Shown piece by piece: positions 63,049-64,000 of a stretch of 64,000 bases of DNA. A program made the position numbers and the translations under genes. Location: positions 62,001 through 126,000 of the forward strand of contig NZ_CANMTH010000002.1 in NCBI RefSeq assembly GCF_947500765.1. The letters are read 5' to 3'. A model generated the notes under the pieces. It had not been told where the DNA came from. It made no database searches and saw only the letters and a program-made list of their open reading frames with translations. Source of the DNA: an uncultured Formosa sp. Its GTDB lineage: Bacteria; Bacteroidota; Bacteroidia; Flavobacteriales; Flavobacteriaceae. The stretch's first letter is position 1, and each line of letters opens with the position of its first letter.

Positions 63049-63127
63049 TAAATTTGTTGTGGTTAATTTTACAATTTTCAAATCTACTGAACCTATAAGC
63101 CTAAGCATTAAAATGTTTAGGCTTTAT
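63049..63127 (+). ncRNA. Possible small RNA: -7 box followed by an isolated hairpin
   Basis: TAAATTTG (63049-63056) is followed 40 bases later by a 12-bp stem with one G-U pair: AAGCCTAAGCAT at 63097-63108 and ATGTTTAGGCTT at 63113-63124, with TAAA loop and a T-rich tail. It lies after the glyS terminator, on the strand opposite to the next gene. No -33 element is visible. Alternatively the hairpin simply separates the convergent genes. Confidence 0.25.
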
Positions 63128-63134
63128 TTTTATT

Positions 63135-64000
63135 TTAAAAATAGGCTTTTAATTGTACTGTCCCTGTGTGAATGGTATTACTTGTCTCTGTTTTACGACC
63201 ATAATACGAGAGGTTTAAATCTAAAAATTTAGTTATTTTTTTCTGTATTAAAAGCGTCCAAGTAAAGTTTTTACCAGGTTGTAAACCTTCTAACATTTCG
63301 TATGCTACAGGCGTGGTTGAATCTCCAGAATAGGTGTTCGAGAAATAATTAAATTCACCACTTATGGCAGATTGCTGAAGATTAGAAATAGAAAAAGATG
63401 TGCCATATTTTTGTTGTTCTAGAGTTTCAAAACTATCAATAGTATTCTCTTTATTGGTAAATTGATAAAAGATATCAAACCGTGTGTTTTCGTTAAATAA
63501 ATAGGTTAATTTCGGGTTAAACTGCGTTTCATCTATATTATAATTTTTACTCACATAATTCTCGCTAATACTTTCTGTTGTACTTAAACTACTTAAAAGT
63601 GTAACGAGCCAACTTTGTGCAATTTTGTGATTAAAATTTAATTGATGGCTGTCTATGTTATTTTGAGTGTAACCAATAGAAGAAACACTACGTACCTTGT
63701 TTGTTAAGAATGTATAAGAGGTTGTGTAATGTTGTTTTCCGCGATTAAAATAAAGTACATTTCTAACATTTAATTGTAAACCTACCTGGTTTTTTTGATT
63801 GGTTTTAAATGGATTGATTTGAAAATTATTACCATCACGTTCTGTTTTACTATCTATTAAATATGATGTTTGATTGTAGAATTTTGAGAGTAAAGATTTA
63901 AAACCTAGCTCAGAATTTACCCATTGTTGAGGGTTTAAAGTTAATGTTTGGCTAAATCTATTTTGGTGTGTTTTTAGATACACTTGGTTAGGTAAAGATA
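63135..64000 (-). CDS. Outer-membrane beta-barrel protein, C-terminal part (5' end outside window)
   Basis: The frame is open to the right edge, so at least 287 C-terminal residues are present. They are continuous amphipathic strands rich in Asn, Gln, Ser and Thr, ending TVQLKAYF with a terminal Phe, the hallmark of an outer-membrane barrel. The sequence near the end (MLEGLQPGKNFTWTLLIQKK) resembles the C terminus of large uncharacterised flavobacterial surface proteins of about 1,100 residues. The function and the N-terminal domains cannot be read here. Confidence 0.7.
   Translation of the reverse strand, partial: SLPNQVYLKTHQNRFSQTLTLNPQQWVNSELGFKSLLSKFYNQTSYLIDSKTERDGNNFQINPFKTNQKNQVGLQLNVRNVLYFNRGKQHYTTSYTFLTNKVRSVSSIGYTQNNIDSHQLNFNHKIAQSWLVTLLSSLSTTESISENYVSKNYNIDETQFNPKLTYLFNENTRFDIFYQFTNKENTIDSFETLEQQKYGTSFSISNLQQSAISGEFNYFSNTYSGDSTTPVAYEMLEGLQPGKNFTWTLLIQKKITKFLDLNLSYYGRKTETSNTIHTGTVQLKAYF

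Noticed and set aside
1..64000. CRISPR arrays, prophage, integrative elements, tRNA and rRNA genes
   Set aside because: No regular direct-repeat array, integrase, transposase, phage gene or cloverleaf sequence was found on reading both strands.

Overview
The window is chromosomal DNA from a low-GC member of the Bacteroidota, most likely a marine-type Flavobacteriaceae. The support is: TonB-dependent receptors with an N-terminal CarboxypepD_reg-like domain; family-restricted proteins (DUF3078, DUF2480, DUF5689, S46 dipeptidyl peptidase, DUF3108); a type-B succinate dehydrogenase with one cytochrome subunit; a SUF operon with a DUF59 and a DUF2480 gene; and repeated TAnnTTTG boxes upstream of genes, the -7 element of Bacteroidota sigma factors. 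No rRNA, tRNA, CRISPR array, integrase or insertion sequence is visible. Genus cannot be fixed from this window.

Left part (1-16 kb): the 3' end of a patatin/outer-membrane barrel gene, a DUF3108 protein, an M23 peptidase coupled to pgi, and two TonB receptor-lipoprotein pairs. The second pair (receptor plus DUF5689 lipoprotein) is bracketed by two endonuclease/exonuclease/phosphatase (EEP) family genes, and I read this as a candidate system for using nucleic acid or organic phosphate outside the cell. Then come hflX, a YdeP-like molybdoenzyme, a small EF-hand protein and a DUF3078 protein.

Middle (21-44 kb): a complete minus-strand SUF iron-sulfur operon (sufA-B-lipoprotein-C-D-S-lipoprotein-E-DUF59-DUF2480) carrying a REP-like intergenic element between sufD and sufS. 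It is followed by a T/G-skewed 570-base gap, thiL, a small zinc-ribbon protein, an alpha/beta hydrolase, a CoA-disulfide reductase-rhodanese fusion, an ACT-like protein divergent from aspartate kinase, a GNAT acetyltransferase, a small barrel protein, an aminopeptidase P, the sdhCAB operon and a membrane-anchored MutS-like ATPase. SUF assembly, SdhB (three Fe-S clusters) and the molybdoenzyme are plausible functional partners.

Right part (44-64 kb): an RND-type efflux operon (adaptor, pump, TolC-like channel) whose first start codon lies inside a perfect inverted repeat; a phytase-TonB receptor pair for phosphate acquisition with a TPR/LuxR-type membrane regulator upstream; a DPP11-like exopeptidase; a small basic protein translationally coupled to an omega-amidase-like nitrilase; an Ig-like lipoprotein; comF; glyS; and the 3' end of another outer-membrane protein gene. 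Strong hairpin terminators separate most units. Several genes appear to have promoters so close to the ATG that their transcripts would be leaderless.
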